32,857 bases of DNA from Oscillospiraceae bacterium (GTDB taxonomy: Bacteria; Bacillota; Clostridia; Oscillospirales; SIG627): assembly GCA_015064635.1 (NCBI GenBank), contig SVRV01000005.1, forward strand, positions 1 through 32,857, given 5' to 3'. Shown one piece after another: positions 6,246 through 14,340 of this stretch (the stretch's first letter is position 1; the number at the start of each line of letters is the position of its first letter). The translations under genes were made by a program, and so were the position numbers. Below the pieces are notes generated by a model, which saw nothing but the letters and a program-made list of their open reading frames with translations, ran no database searches and had not been told where the DNA came from.

Positions 6246-7072
6246 TACTCAACCTCTTTCTTTGCTACTTCATAGCAATTATCAAAATATTTGAGTTCAT
6301 CTCTCAATGTCGATACCATGAGTTCGTAATTGTCTGCATAGTAAAATGGCATGAGAATTGTGGGACCGTCGAAGCCATTTTTCAAAAGCAGAGAATAAAT
6401 TTCTCTGTAATCAACCGCTCCCTCTTGTGCAGGTACAAAACGTTTAACCCAACCGTTGTTAACGTTTATGTCACCATCACGGAACATTCCCGCACTCTTT
6501 GCACCGAGAGCGCATATGTAATCTCCCAGAAGGTCTGTCTGATAGTCCCAGAATTCAAAGCCTTCCTGACAAATGTGATTTCCGGGATCCATTTTGATTC
6601 CGAGATATCTTGGGTCATAATCCTTTATGGCAGGATATGCGGCAGTGGCACTCTGAGGATAAAACCAGCCGTGAAGCTGAATTATCGCTCTTACACCGTA
6701 CTTCTCTGCCAACTTATACGCATTTGCAACAAAAACCTTGAGTTTATCTGCAACATCGCGGACATCTACACCTGACGGTCTGCTCATGTATCCAAGTCTT
6801 ATGTTTTCAATTCCGTTTTCGGCAAGAACTGCAAAAGCCTTTTCGTCATTTTCGTCAAATGTAGCAAAAGGAGAATCACAGTACTTTACCTCAAGGCCGT
6901 AATCCTTCGCCCTTTCAACAAACGGCTTTACCGACTCAAGATTATCGGGTGTTGTCCAGAAGCCTTCACGAAGAAGTAAAGTAGGACCGTCAAAACCGAT
7001 ATCGGCACAAACCGACATCAACTCATCAACAGACAGCTTTTCAAACTGTTTTGCAAAAAGATATCTTTTCAT
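6245..7072 (-). CDS. Sugar phosphate isomerase/epimerase-like TIM-barrel protein
   Basis: A 275-residue protein of the xylose-isomerase-like TIM-barrel superfamily (AP_endonuc_2 type), which includes sugar epimerases, inosose dehydratases and some oxidative deglycosylation enzymes. Features seen are repeated beta-alpha units, H134 in IQLHGW, and the MDPGNH segment at 161-166 that in relatives supplies divalent-metal ligands. The ATG overlaps the regulator's stop by 4 bp and its own stop overlaps the Gfo/Idh/MocA start by 1 bp, so the three are translated together. Superfamily membership is clear; the reaction (isomerisation, epimerisation, dehydration or lyase) is open. Confidence 0.82.
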   Translation of the reverse strand: MKRYLFAKQFEKLSVDELMSVCADIGFDGPTLLLREGFWTTPDNLESVKPFVERAKDYGLEVKYCDSPFATFDENDEKAFAVLAENGIENIRLGYMSRPSGVDVRDVADKLKVFVANAYKLAEKYGVRAIIQLHGWFYPQSATAAYPAIKDYDPRYLGIKMDPGNHICQEGFEFWDYQTDLLGDYICALGAKSAGMFRDGDINVNNGWVKRFVPAQEGAVDYREIYSLLLKNGFDGPTILMPFYYADNYELMVSTLRDELKYFDNCYEVAKKEVE

Positions 7073-7866
7073 ACGTCATTACCTTTCAATTTTTCCAGAT
7101 ATTTTGCAGGAGAAATCCCGTAATATGATTTAAATTTGGTTGAGAAATACTGAATTGTATCAAAGCCTACAGCTTCGGCAATTTGCGACACCGTCATATT
7201 TCCTTCCTTCAAAAGAGCAAATGCTTTTTGCATTCTGAGGGTCAAAAGATAATCCTTAACGGATGTACCACTATGTTTTTTAAAATACTCTCCGAGGTAA
7301 TGTGGATTCATATAAAGCGCACCCGCAATATCTCGGATAGTTACATTTTCATTATAGTGAAGCTTCACATATTCCTTTACTTTTTCCAAAAGAGTATCTT
7401 CGGCATACACCTTACCTGTAGATTTAAGAGAAAGAATAAGAGAGGAAAGCTTCGGGAGAAGCTCCGGAAGTGAGCGTCGCAATGCTTCGGCTCCTTTTTT
7501 TGACGCAAAATAACTGATACGCTCCATTGTTTCGGAAATATCAGCACTACACGGTTTCAGAAAATTCTCATATTTCATCTTTACCGAGTCGCTAAGAGAA
7601 ACGCCCACATATATTATTTCTCCGCCATCGGCACTACTAAAACAATGTTTTACATTTGGAGATATTATAAACAAATCACCTCTCGAAATATTCTCGCTTG
7701 TATCCTCAAAGTAAACATCGAACTTCCCTTTTGAAACGTAAAATATTTCGAAAAAATGATGCTTGTGCAGTCCTGTGCCCGGATATCCCTTTTCAACTTC
7801 AAGCCTTCCCACAAGCTCCATTTTACATTGTAGGTCGCTTTCTATCTGTGTACGGGTAAAGCTCAC
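7069..7866 (-). CDS. AraC-family regulator inside the carbohydrate operon
   Basis: A 265-residue regulator with an N-terminal cupin domain (LHKHHFFEIFYVSKGKFDVYF and ISRGDLFIISPNVKHCF) and a C-terminal double helix-turn-helix at about 165-260 (VTIRDIAGALYMNPHYLGEYFKKHSG...VSQIAEAVGFDTIQYFSTKFKSYYGISPAKY). The start used is GTG 7866, which overlaps the preceding stop as GTGA with a weak GGGATGG site upstream; an internal ATG (codon 16) is the alternative. It is embedded in the operon rather than divergent, so it would be made together with the genes it probably controls. Ligand unknown. Confidence 0.88.
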   Translation of the reverse strand: MSFTRTQIESDLQCKMELVGRLEVEKGYPGTGLHKHHFFEIFYVSKGKFDVYFEDTSENISRGDLFIISPNVKHCFSSADGGEIIYVGVSLSDSVKMKYENFLKPCSADISETMERISYFASKKGAEALRRSLPELLPKLSSLILSLKSTGKVYAEDTLLEKVKEYVKLHYNENVTIRDIAGALYMNPHYLGEYFKKHSGTSVKDYLLTLRMQKAFALLKEGNMTVSQIAEAVGFDTIQYFSTKFKSYYGISPAKYLEKLKGNDV

Positions 7867-8495
7867 TTAAATAACCATCCCTTCACTTTTACTAAGCCTT
7901 TTATAATGAATCCCGTAAGGAGTGCACAGCAAAGTGTGCCGATTCCAATAAGATCAAACCTGAATTTTCCAAAGAAAATGAAAGACGCAATCACAGCCGA
8001 TAAAACAATTGATATATCGAATAACACCTTTACAGTCCCAAATGATTTCTTTGTTTTTGCAGCAATTGCTTTAACTGTCGCCTCACCGGAATTCATCACA
8101 AGTCCCGCTTCAACTGTCAGGAATATTCCGAACGAAAGAACAAAAACACCGAGTAACATAACCGTCAAGCGTTCAGTATATGTAACGGGTGCAATTGTAA
8201 CAAACTTCCGTGCAAAATCAATTACACCGGCAAAATAAAGAGTCATCGGAATTTGCAAAAGCTCCCATAGTCTGAAATTTCGTTTCAATAAAATAATCTG
8301 TATTGCAATAAGTATAAAGTTCCATACAGCCGAGGCAACACCGAAGGTAATTACATCAGAGAGCTTTTGAGATATCACATACGCCAATGACTGTACGGGC
8401 GATATTCCCATATCCGAGGCTGTCAAAAAAGCCATTGCAACAGCCATTATAAAAAGTCCCGAAAGCATTAAAATAACTTTTTTAAGTAGTTTCAT
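7863..8495 (-). CDS. YczE/YyaS/YitT-like integral membrane protein
   Basis: A 210-residue, very hydrophobic protein with about five to six membrane segments and the GISPVQSLAYVIS and NSGEATVKAIAAK patterns of YczE-like proteins, described in Bacillota as small membrane proteins of unclear transport function. AAGGAG precedes its ATG. Its stop overlaps the AraC gene (GTGA), linking it to the isomerase and dehydrogenase genes. By position it could import or export the sugar handled by this cluster, but the family has no firmly established substrate. Confidence 0.75.
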   Translation of the reverse strand: MKLLKKVILMLSGLFIMAVAMAFLTASDMGISPVQSLAYVISQKLSDVITFGVASAVWNFILIAIQIILLKRNFRLWELLQIPMTLYFAGVIDFARKFVTIAPVTYTERLTVMLLGVFVLSFGIFLTVEAGLVMNSGEATVKAIAAKTKKSFGTVKVLFDISIVLSAVIASFIFFGKFRFDLIGIGTLCCALLTGFIIKGLVKVKGWLFK

Positions 8496-8575
8496 AAAAA
8501 TCTCCTTATTTTAAGTAAATTTTAACACTTTCGGGAAAATAAATCTTTCGAAAACGGAAGTTTTATTTATAATTT

Positions 8576-10159
8576 TTACAGTTTTTTAAAGTATATAAGT
8601 CTGTCTATGGGAGCGGATATCGTATGCTCGCCCTTTGTATATATATTTCCGTCATCGGCCAGCCATTCGCCTTCGGGAATAATTACACGTCTTTCAACTG
8701 CTCCCTTTTCGGTAACGGGGGCAACGAGGTATCTATCCTCAAGCATGAATTCGTCCTTGATATGTGCATATCCTTGGTTCGGGTAGTTGTATTCGAGACA
8801 TCTGAGTATAGGCTCTCCTGTCTCCTCGGCACGGGTAACCATTTCTATTATTTCACCTGTGAAGGATTTATGGAGCTTACCTGCTTCTATTACAAGCTCG
8901 CAGTCCTCTTTGTTCAGTACATCCCATGGTGCTTTTGAATATTGCATCATGGGGAAAAGTGCTGAAAGCTGTGCCCAACGGACAAAAAGCTCTCCATCTA
9001 TAGGCTCACCCGGCAAGAAGCAATGCCATGAGCCACCGCCCACCATATCGGGGCAGATAAATGGGTGTCCTATAAGTCCCTCCGCAATTGAGCAAGGGAT
9101 AACCGTGTCAAGTCCGAAATCAAGTGCCTGACCGTCACGATATTTCACACTCCAAGAATGTGTTCTGTCGCAAAGTCTCTGAATTGTGGGATACTGTGCT
9201 CCGCAATATGTATCCTTATATTCATGATAATCATATTCCGATGCAAACTTATTCCATTCCATATTAAGCTCAGCCGGAGTGAGGTCACAAAGCAGATCAC
9301 CCGCCGACTCATTTGCATAACATCCAAGAGTTCCGCCGTCAAACTTAAAGCCATCAATTCCATATTCCGACATGAGATATTTAAGCTGTGAGTCAAGAAA
9401 TTCTTTGTCCTTTGGATTTGCAAAATTCAGCATTGCACTGTACCCGTTCCACCATGCAAAAAGAGCAGGATGCTGCGGTGCGTCCTTTCGACGGATAAAA
9501 AGTCCATTTTCGGGATGCTCTCTATCCTCAAAAAGAGTTTTTTCATAATGCTTTATAAAGAACTCTCCATCAGGACAAACATAAGGAACTACCCAAAGCA
9601 TAACCTTAAATCCAAGTGAGTGAAGCTCGTCCACCATAGCCTTAGGGTCGGGAAACTTGAGTCTGTCAAAATCCCAATGACCGTATCTTCCGTGCCATCC
9701 TTCATCTATCATGAGAATGCCCGGTTCAAAGCCATTGTCAATAATTGCGTGTGCATAGCGCAGAATATGTTCCTGATTCTGGTTATAGAGACATTCTATC
9801 CATGTGTTATACTGGACTGTTTTGAAAAAGTCACGGTTGAGCTTTCTTTTTTTCAAAGGGAAGAATTTTGCTCTTGCACCAAGGTGAGCATCCCGTAGTG
9901 TATCCCCGAGCTTTTCAAGGTAGAATCTTCCATCTCCTTCAAGCACAATTTCTCCATCTTTTATATCATATTTGAAAGGAGACTCCGACCATATAACTCT
10001 TCCATGATTTGAGAGGTACAAAGGCATGGTCTGATTTGCAGCATATACCCTGAAATCACCGCTAAATACAGTCGCTTCATCAAACGGCATCTGCTTTCCG
10101 TCGTTTGCGCTTCCGCCCCACCAAAGCTCGCCATTTTCCATTTTTACTCTGAATTCCAT
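8576..10159 (-). CDS. GH31-type alpha-glycosidase (short form)
   Basis: A 527-residue glycoside hydrolase of the GH31 alpha-glucosidase/alpha-xylosidase type. An N-terminal beta-sandwich (about 1-110) leads into the TIM barrel; GILMIDEGWHGRYGHWDFD (148-165) is the usual second-strand motif, GIDGFKFDGG (268-277) holds the probable nucleophile D274, and CPDMVGGG (369-376) is the late-barrel motif. The protein is shorter than the 650-800 residues of many GH31 enzymes and has no signal peptide, so it should act inside the cell on imported oligosaccharides or glycosides. GGAGGC lies about 13 bp before the ATG. Its promoter is flanked by two symmetric half-sites. It is followed 80 bp later by the YczE-like gene. 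Linkage and sugar specificity cannot be told from the motifs. Confidence 0.85.
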   Translation of the reverse strand: MEFRVKMENGELWWGGSANDGKQMPFDEATVFSGDFRVYAANQTMPLYLSNHGRVIWSESPFKYDIKDGEIVLEGDGRFYLEKLGDTLRDAHLGARAKFFPLKKRKLNRDFFKTVQYNTWIECLYNQNQEHILRYAHAIIDNGFEPGILMIDEGWHGRYGHWDFDRLKFPDPKAMVDELHSLGFKVMLWVVPYVCPDGEFFIKHYEKTLFEDREHPENGLFIRRKDAPQHPALFAWWNGYSAMLNFANPKDKEFLDSQLKYLMSEYGIDGFKFDGGTLGCYANESAGDLLCDLTPAELNMEWNKFASEYDYHEYKDTYCGAQYPTIQRLCDRTHSWSVKYRDGQALDFGLDTVIPCSIAEGLIGHPFICPDMVGGGSWHCFLPGEPIDGELFVRWAQLSALFPMMQYSKAPWDVLNKEDCELVIEAGKLHKSFTGEIIEMVTRAEETGEPILRCLEYNYPNQGYAHIKDEFMLEDRYLVAPVTEKGAVERRVIIPEGEWLADDGNIYTKGEHTISAPIDRLIYFKKL

Positions 10160-10164
10160 AATAA

Positions 10165-10213
10165 AAGCCTCCCATGATATCTATATTCAACCACATAGTA
10201 TCATAAAAGGCTT
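10165..10213. promoter_or_regulatory. Paired 15-bp operator half-sites around the GH31 promoter
   Basis: The element AAGCCTnnnATGATA occurs at 10165-10179 on the plus strand and inverted at 10199-10213, with 19 bp between. The two copies agree at all 12 outer bases. One copy lies in the promoter spacer, the other over the ribosome binding site region, and the -10 box falls mostly between them. This arrangement suits a repressor or a looping AraC-type regulator, most likely the one encoded at 7069-7866. Confidence 0.6.
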
Positions 10214-10223
10214 AAATTTTCAA
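10195..10223 (-). promoter_or_regulatory. Promoter of the GH31 gene
   Basis: On the minus strand TTGAAA (10218-10223), a 17-bp spacer and TACTAT (10195-10200) form a reasonable promoter, with a predicted start near 10188 and a leader of about 28 nt. Confidence 0.6.
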
Positions 10224-10227
10224 TATG

Positions 10228-11118
10228 TTATTTTATTTTTTTGAAGTTGCCGTAGGTCTCATTCACCGTTTCGAAATACGAAAATGTATCAGGATATTTG
10301 CTCAGCATATTTTTAAAATCAACTATCTGATTCTTATTGATAACACAAATTATAACATCCTTACCGTCATGACTGTAAGCACCTCTCGCCTTTATCTGTG
10401 TCGCACTGTGCTTCAATGTATGCAATATCTCATCGGATATTTCATCGGCATGAGATGTGATAACAGTAAATTGGCATGCAGTTTTCGCACCCTTTATAAG
10501 AATATTTCCTATATAACTTGAAATAAAGCAATAAAGTATACACAGACAGACGGGCTTATAATCGTAGATGAGCTTTCCCTGTACGTCCGGCTTTGCATAT
10601 ACAAAAAACGAGCAGATTGCAACAACAGTATTAAGTATAAAGGTGACCCAAAAGAAATTAAGATGCGGTCTTTTCTTACTTATGTACTTGGAGACAATAT
10701 CTGTGCCTCCCGCACAGCCTCCGGACCAAAAACACACTCCGTAAACAAATCCGCTGAGTACTCCGCTGAGTATTACGGGGAATATTGTATCGTGTCCGCC
10801 TGCATTATACTGAAATGCTTCCATTTCAATTTTTTGTAAGTACAAATATGAAAAGGAGTATACAAGACAAAAGACCAGAGTACGCTTCGCGAACATCCGG
10901 TCTATCAAATAGTATGCAAGTATACAGAGGGGGATATTTATGAGGAGTGACATATATCCTATACTGAAACCTGTTTTGTACTGAATCATCGTGGCGATTC
11001 CGTTAAGTCCCGCCGGGGCAAAATTGTTGATTACAATAAATAATTTGTAGTTAAAGGCGAGCAATAATGCCACCATAACCACCTTCGCATAATCTGCGAA
11101 TGTTTTTACTTTTTTCAT
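10228..11118 (-). CDS. YitT-family membrane protein (DUF2179 C-terminus)
   Basis: A 296-residue membrane protein of the YitT family. Five to six hydrophobic segments fill about residues 10-210, with family-like loops FAPAGLNGIATMI (33-45) and WSGGCAGGTDIVSKY (around 130-145). The last 80 residues form a soluble ferredoxin-like domain of the DUF2179 type (TVITSHADEISDEILHTL...). The function of the family is not established; transport or signal sensing has been suggested. AAAGGT precedes the ATG at 11118. It has its own consensus promoter and no visible terminator before the GH31 gene, so some read-through into that cluster is possible. Confidence 0.85.
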   Translation of the reverse strand: MKKVKTFADYAKVVMVALLLAFNYKLFIVINNFAPAGLNGIATMIQYKTGFSIGYMSLLINIPLCILAYYLIDRMFAKRTLVFCLVYSFSYLYLQKIEMEAFQYNAGGHDTIFPVILSGVLSGFVYGVCFWSGGCAGGTDIVSKYISKKRPHLNFFWVTFILNTVVAICSFFVYAKPDVQGKLIYDYKPVCLCILYCFISSYIGNILIKGAKTACQFTVITSHADEISDEILHTLKHSATQIKARGAYSHDGKDVIICVINKNQIVDFKNMLSKYPDTFSYFETVNETYGNFKKIK

Positions 11119-11152
11119 ATGCGGTACCTTTCTTTATTTTTTTACGTCAACA

Positions 11153-11181
11153 ATTATAGCAACAAATCATTCTTTTGTCAA
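11153..11181 (-). promoter_or_regulatory. Consensus promoter of the YitT-family gene
   Basis: TTGACA (11176-11181) and TATAAT (11153-11158) match the consensus exactly with a 17-bp spacer on the minus strand. The -35 box overlaps the stop codon of the upstream LysR gene (11178-11180), so this gene is likely expressed strongly and independently of the regulator. Confidence 0.88.
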
Positions 11182-12038
11182 TAGTCCATAATATCGGCAA
11201 AGCCTTTTATCAAGGGAGAGCGCCACTTGTTTCCCAAGACTAACATTTGAGAATATCTTATTTGTGGCAGAATTGAGGTTTCAATGATTTTAAGTTCAAC
11301 ATCGCTGATGGCATTTGAGGGCAAGAATGCCACACTTATTCCGTCATGAAGCAGCTGTGACACTCCGTGAATACTCTCGACCGTAACCGCATGAGAAAGC
11401 TCAACAGAATGTGCCAAGGCGATTTCATGAAGCTTGAAATAGCAATATCCCGATGCTTCAGTGGATATTACAGGGTATGAAAGTATCTCCTCGACACTCG
11501 GCTTCTTATTTGCAAGAGGATGCTTCGAGGAAGCAACAAAAGACAATTGCTCCTCCTTTAGAAGCAAGCATTCAAGCGAGCTATCCTTAATACGTTCACC
11601 TGCCACCCATGCAATATCTATTCTGTTTTCGCGGAGCATATTCAAAAGCTCTGTACTTTCTGCAATTTTTATTGTTATTTCGGAATTCGGATACTCTGAC
11701 CTGTACACACCAAGCTTTGGTAATACTCTTGAGAAAACAATAGATTCCAATGCCCCAACACGCACAGTTCCCTTCATTGCCTTCGGATCATCCGAAATAG
11801 AAGAAGCTTCCTGAAAAAGCGACAGTATTCTGTTGGCATAGGAAAGAAAGACTTTCCCTTGAGAAGTCAGGTAGTTTCTTCTGCCTATCTTTTCAAAAAG
11901 CGGGTATCCAAGCTCCTCCTCAAGACGCTTTAGCTGCATTGTTACGGTTGACTGGGCGTAGTTCATTTCATTAGCCGCTTTTGTGTAATTGCCAAACGTT
12001 GCTACCTGAACAAACGCTTTAATACTCTGTATATCCAA
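11178..12038 (-). CDS. LysR-family regulator of the opine dehydrogenase
   Basis: A 286-residue LysR-type regulator with an N-terminal winged helix-turn-helix (about 1-62, SIKAFVQVATFGNYTKAANEMNYAQSTVTMQLKRLEEELG) and a C-terminal two-lobed effector domain. The start is placed at TTG 12038, which has AAAGGTGAT just upstream and gives the usual LysR opening (DIQSIKAF at residues 2-9). The in-frame ATG 39 bp upstream would make the operator palindrome coding and is unlikely. The gene is divergent from the opine dehydrogenase across a strong palindrome, the classical layout for a LysR protein controlling its neighbour, with an amino acid or keto acid as a plausible inducer. Confidence 0.9.
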   Translation of the reverse strand: MDIQSIKAFVQVATFGNYTKAANEMNYAQSTVTMQLKRLEEELGYPLFEKIGRRNYLTSQGKVFLSYANRILSLFQEASSISDDPKAMKGTVRVGALESIVFSRVLPKLGVYRSEYPNSEITIKIAESTELLNMLRENRIDIAWVAGERIKDSSLECLLLKEEQLSFVASSKHPLANKKPSVEEILSYPVISTEASGYCYFKLHEIALAHSVELSHAVTVESIHGVSQLLHDGISVAFLPSNAISDVELKIIETSILPQIRYSQMLVLGNKWRSPLIKGFADIMDY

Positions 12039-12053
12039 TTTATCACCTTTTTC

Positions 12054-12086
12054 GATTAATTTAATCAAATTTATCAATTTGATTAA
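12054..12086. promoter_or_regulatory. Nested palindromic operator for the LysR regulator
   Basis: A perfect inverted repeat has 11-bp arms (TTAATCAAATT at 12061-12071, complement at 12076-12086) and a 4-bp centre, containing the T-N11-A type symmetry favoured by LysR proteins. Its left arm also forms a second palindrome, GATTAA-T-TTAATC (12054-12066), so the GATTAA half-site appears three times. Three half-sites are common in LysR operators (a recognition site plus an activation site). Confidence 0.75.
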
Positions 12087-12107
12087 TAGATAATAACATA
12101 TTATACT
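12079..12107 (+). promoter_or_regulatory. Promoter of the opine dehydrogenase
   Basis: TTGATT (12079-12084), a 17-bp spacer and TATACT (12102-12107) form the plus-strand promoter. The -35 box lies inside the right arm of the operator. On the opposite strand TATAAT occurs at 12100-12105, so the -10 boxes of the two divergent genes may overlap, although no good -35 was seen for the minus strand. Confidence 0.65.
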
Positions 12108-12149
12108 TTAAAAGTAAATACATTACACGAAAAAGAAAGGAAAAAAATC

Positions 12150-13382
12150 ATGAGAGATTTCAGTTATTTAAAAGATGCTCCCATTGCCGTTCTCGGCGGC
12201 GGTGCGGTAGGTAAAACATGTGCGGCTGACTGTAAGCTTGCAGGACGTGAAGTAAGACTTTATGACCTTGAGCCCTTTGCAGCAACCTCGCTCAAGGACG
12301 TTGACAAGACAGGTATTTTGCTTGACGGTATTCAGAGAAACAAGTATTGCTTTGAACGTTCCGGTAGAGCTCATTTTGATGTTGTCACAAGCGACATCGA
12401 AAAAGCCGTAAAGGGAGCAAAGCTCATTGTTGTAGGATGCGGCTCATGGGGACATGAAGCTATTTTCCGTGCGCTTATTCCCCACCTTGAAGACGGAATG
12501 GTTATTCACATTTTCGCAGACAACTTCGGTGCACTTCTTCTTCGCCGTCTTATGTATGAGGCAGGCTGTAAGAAGGACGTTATCGTTGGCGGTTGGTCTT
12601 CTGCGCCCTACGGAACAAGAATAGAAAGCATCGGAAAGTTCCAGTTCCCCCATGTTGGTGTTAAGTACCGTGCTATCACACTTCGCGGCGCAGCTATGCC
12701 TATGAAGGACACAGATGATTTTCTTGCATCAAGTGCTTACCTTCCCTGCATGGATGCGGTAACAAACGGCGACGGGCCCGCTAAAGCAGAAACAGTACTC
12801 GACGTTGACTTTGCAAACGTTAACCCTGTTATTCACGTTCCCGCAACGATCCTCGGTGTTTCAACTATGGAAAACTGGGGTGTTATCTTCTGCGGACATG
12901 ACAAGACCACATATTCAATGTACTCACACGGTCTTTGCCCCTCAATCTGTGAGGTTCAGTACCAGTTCTATAATGAGGAAATTGCTCTTGCTAAGGCAAT
13001 CGGTGTAGGATGTCCCACATACAAGTATGAAATGTTCTTCTCAAGAAGAAGTGTACTTACTCAGGAATATATGGGACTTGATGAAAACGGAAACGACAAC
13101 GTTGTATTCCCTCTCGACCAGCCCTCAAATGAAGGTAACACAGGTCCCAACACAATTCACCACCGTTATATGACAGAGGACGTGCCGATCGGATGTAAGA
13201 TTTATCACGACCTGGGTGTTCAGTACGGTGTACCTACTCCCATTATTGACTCCATGATTACCCTTGCAGGCGCAATGCACAAGAAGAACTTCTTTGCAGA
13301 AAGCCGCTACACTCTCGATTATCTCGGAATCGGCGGTATGTCAAAGGAAGAGCTTGTAAACTATCTCCATAACGGTAAGTAA
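12150..13382 (+). CDS. Opine dehydrogenase (octopine/nopaline dehydrogenase family)
   Basis: A 410-residue NAD(P)-dependent enzyme of the opine dehydrogenase family, which reductively joins an amino acid to a 2-keto acid, or the reverse. The N-terminal Rossmann loop is GGGAVGKT (16-23). The C-terminal octopine-dehydrogenase domain contains NPVIHVP (225-231), where H229 matches the catalytic His, and the family's RYMTEDVPIG region (339-348). Length is normal. AAAGGA precedes the ATG. It stands alone with its divergent LysR regulator and ends in a 20-bp terminator. No nicotianamine-synthase-like or metallophore gene lies nearby, so a metallophore role is not supported; opine catabolism or keto-acid/amino-acid redox balance is more likely. 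Substrates cannot be read from the sequence. Confidence 0.85.
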   Translation: MRDFSYLKDAPIAVLGGGAVGKTCAADCKLAGREVRLYDLEPFAATSLKDVDKTGILLDGIQRNKYCFERSGRAHFDVVTSDIEKAVKGAKLIVVGCGSWGHEAIFRALIPHLEDGMVIHIFADNFGALLLRRLMYEAGCKKDVIVGGWSSAPYGTRIESIGKFQFPHVGVKYRAITLRGAAMPMKDTDDFLASSAYLPCMDAVTNGDGPAKAETVLDVDFANVNPVIHVPATILGVSTMENWGVIFCGHDKTTYSMYSHGLCPSICEVQYQFYNEEIALAKAIGVGCPTYKYEMFFSRRSVLTQEYMGLDENGNDNVVFPLDQPSNEGNTGPNTIHHRYMTEDVPIGCKIYHDLGVQYGVPTPIIDSMITLAGAMHKKNFFAESRYTLDYLGIGGMSKEELVNYLHNGK

Positions 13383-13398
13383 TTTCAACACATAAATT

Positions 13399-13439
13399 AA
13401 AAGGCTATAAAAAGTCAAATTGACTTTTTATAGCCTTTT
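13399..13439. terminator. Bidirectional terminator, 20-bp stem
   Basis: AAAAGGCTATAAAAAGTCAA (13399-13418) is followed after one base by its exact complement (13420-13439), with T-runs on each side. It separates the convergent opine dehydrogenase and ABC permease genes and should serve both. Confidence 0.92.
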
Positions 13440-13440
13440 T

Positions 13441-14340
13441 TCAATTTTTCTGTTTTCTTTTGAAAACATTCATCAATACATAGACAGCTATAAGTAAAAC
13501 TGCACTACCTCCAAGAATCAGATACATTGTGCCAATATCAACCGGAGTGTCAAAAATGTAAATATTGCAATCAATTGTATCCTTTATACCCTTTATCATT
13601 TCTTCGGGAACACCACTTTGGGACATCTCTTCAAGAACACCGCGCATTGCGTGATTTCTTATAAGGGATGTACCGTAAGTACCCGGCATAAAGGAAAGCA
13701 CATCACGAAGCCCCTCGGAAAACTGAGATATGGGCATATATGCACCGCAGATAAATCCGTATGCTGCACTTATAATGCTTCCTACAGCCGATATCTGTCC
13801 TTGTGTTGAAAGAAAGAAATTGATTATACTTGAAATTGCTACGCCGAACAGTACCAGAATAAATACATCAAGGAAAAGGAGCAGCACATCAACAAGCGAC
13901 ATATAAAATCCCACTGATGCAACGTATACCAGGCAAATCCCGGTAGCCGCAAAGCATATAAGCAATGTAGAAAATAGAGTTGCAATATAGTACCCAAGCG
14001 ACATTACTCTCTTATCCACCGGAGTTACAGAGAAATCATTGATAGTGGAATTAGCCTTATCCTGAACCATAAGCATATTAGAACAAAATGCTACGGTTAC
14101 GCATGAAACTGCCAGAATCGAGGATGTAAGTTGCCCCCCCACACAAGCGTTTATAAGGCTCTCCTTTACCTCAAAGCCTGCAGGAAACACTGACATGAAT
14201 GTATCCTTGTAAATGTTCCCGAGGAATGTGGCATATAGGACAAGGAGTATCATAGGTGTAATAAGAGAAGTGAAAAACATTCCCTTGTCCTTGAAAAACA
14301 GCTTTATATTACGTTTTGTTATTATAAAGAGAGAATTCAT
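13441..14340 (-). CDS. ABC-2 type transporter permease
   Basis: A 299-residue permease with six predicted membrane segments and the N-terminal RNIKLFFKDKGMFFTSLITPMILLVLY pattern (residues 10-36) of ABC-2 exporters. An extracytoplasmic loop lies between the first two segments (about 45-75), and the FICGAYMPISQF region (about 198-209) is typical of the family. Its start overlaps the ATPase stop by 4 bp (ATGA), so the two form one exporter. It is the final gene of the SPFH operon and ends just before the shared terminator. Such exporters handle drugs, lipids or peptides; nothing here fixes the cargo. Confidence 0.9.
   Translation of the reverse strand: MNSLFIITKRNIKLFFKDKGMFFTSLITPMILLVLYATFLGNIYKDTFMSVFPAGFEVKESLINACVGGQLTSSILAVSCVTVAFCSNMLMVQDKANSTINDFSVTPVDKRVMSLGYYIATLFSTLLICFAATGICLVYVASVGFYMSLVDVLLLFLDVFILVLFGVAISSIINFFLSTQGQISAVGSIISAAYGFICGAYMPISQFSEGLRDVLSFMPGTYGTSLIRNHAMRGVLEEMSQSGVPEEMIKGIKDTIDCNIYIFDTPVDIGTMYLILGGSAVLLIAVYVLMNVFKRKQKN

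Noticed and set aside
8496-8575. A terminator or promoter between GH31 and the YczE-like gene
   Set aside because: The best hairpin (CTTCCG/CGAAAG) has a mismatch on the relevant strand, and TGTTAAAAT lacks a usable -35; the 80-bp gap may simply be untranslated spacer.
12040-12068. A minus-strand LysR promoter TTGATT-N17-TGATAA
   Set aside because: The -10 match is poor and it would overlap the gene's own ribosome binding site.
12150-13382. A staphylopine-like metallophore system
   Set aside because: Only the opine dehydrogenase is present; no nicotianamine-synthase-like, racemase or metallophore transporter gene lies in the window.
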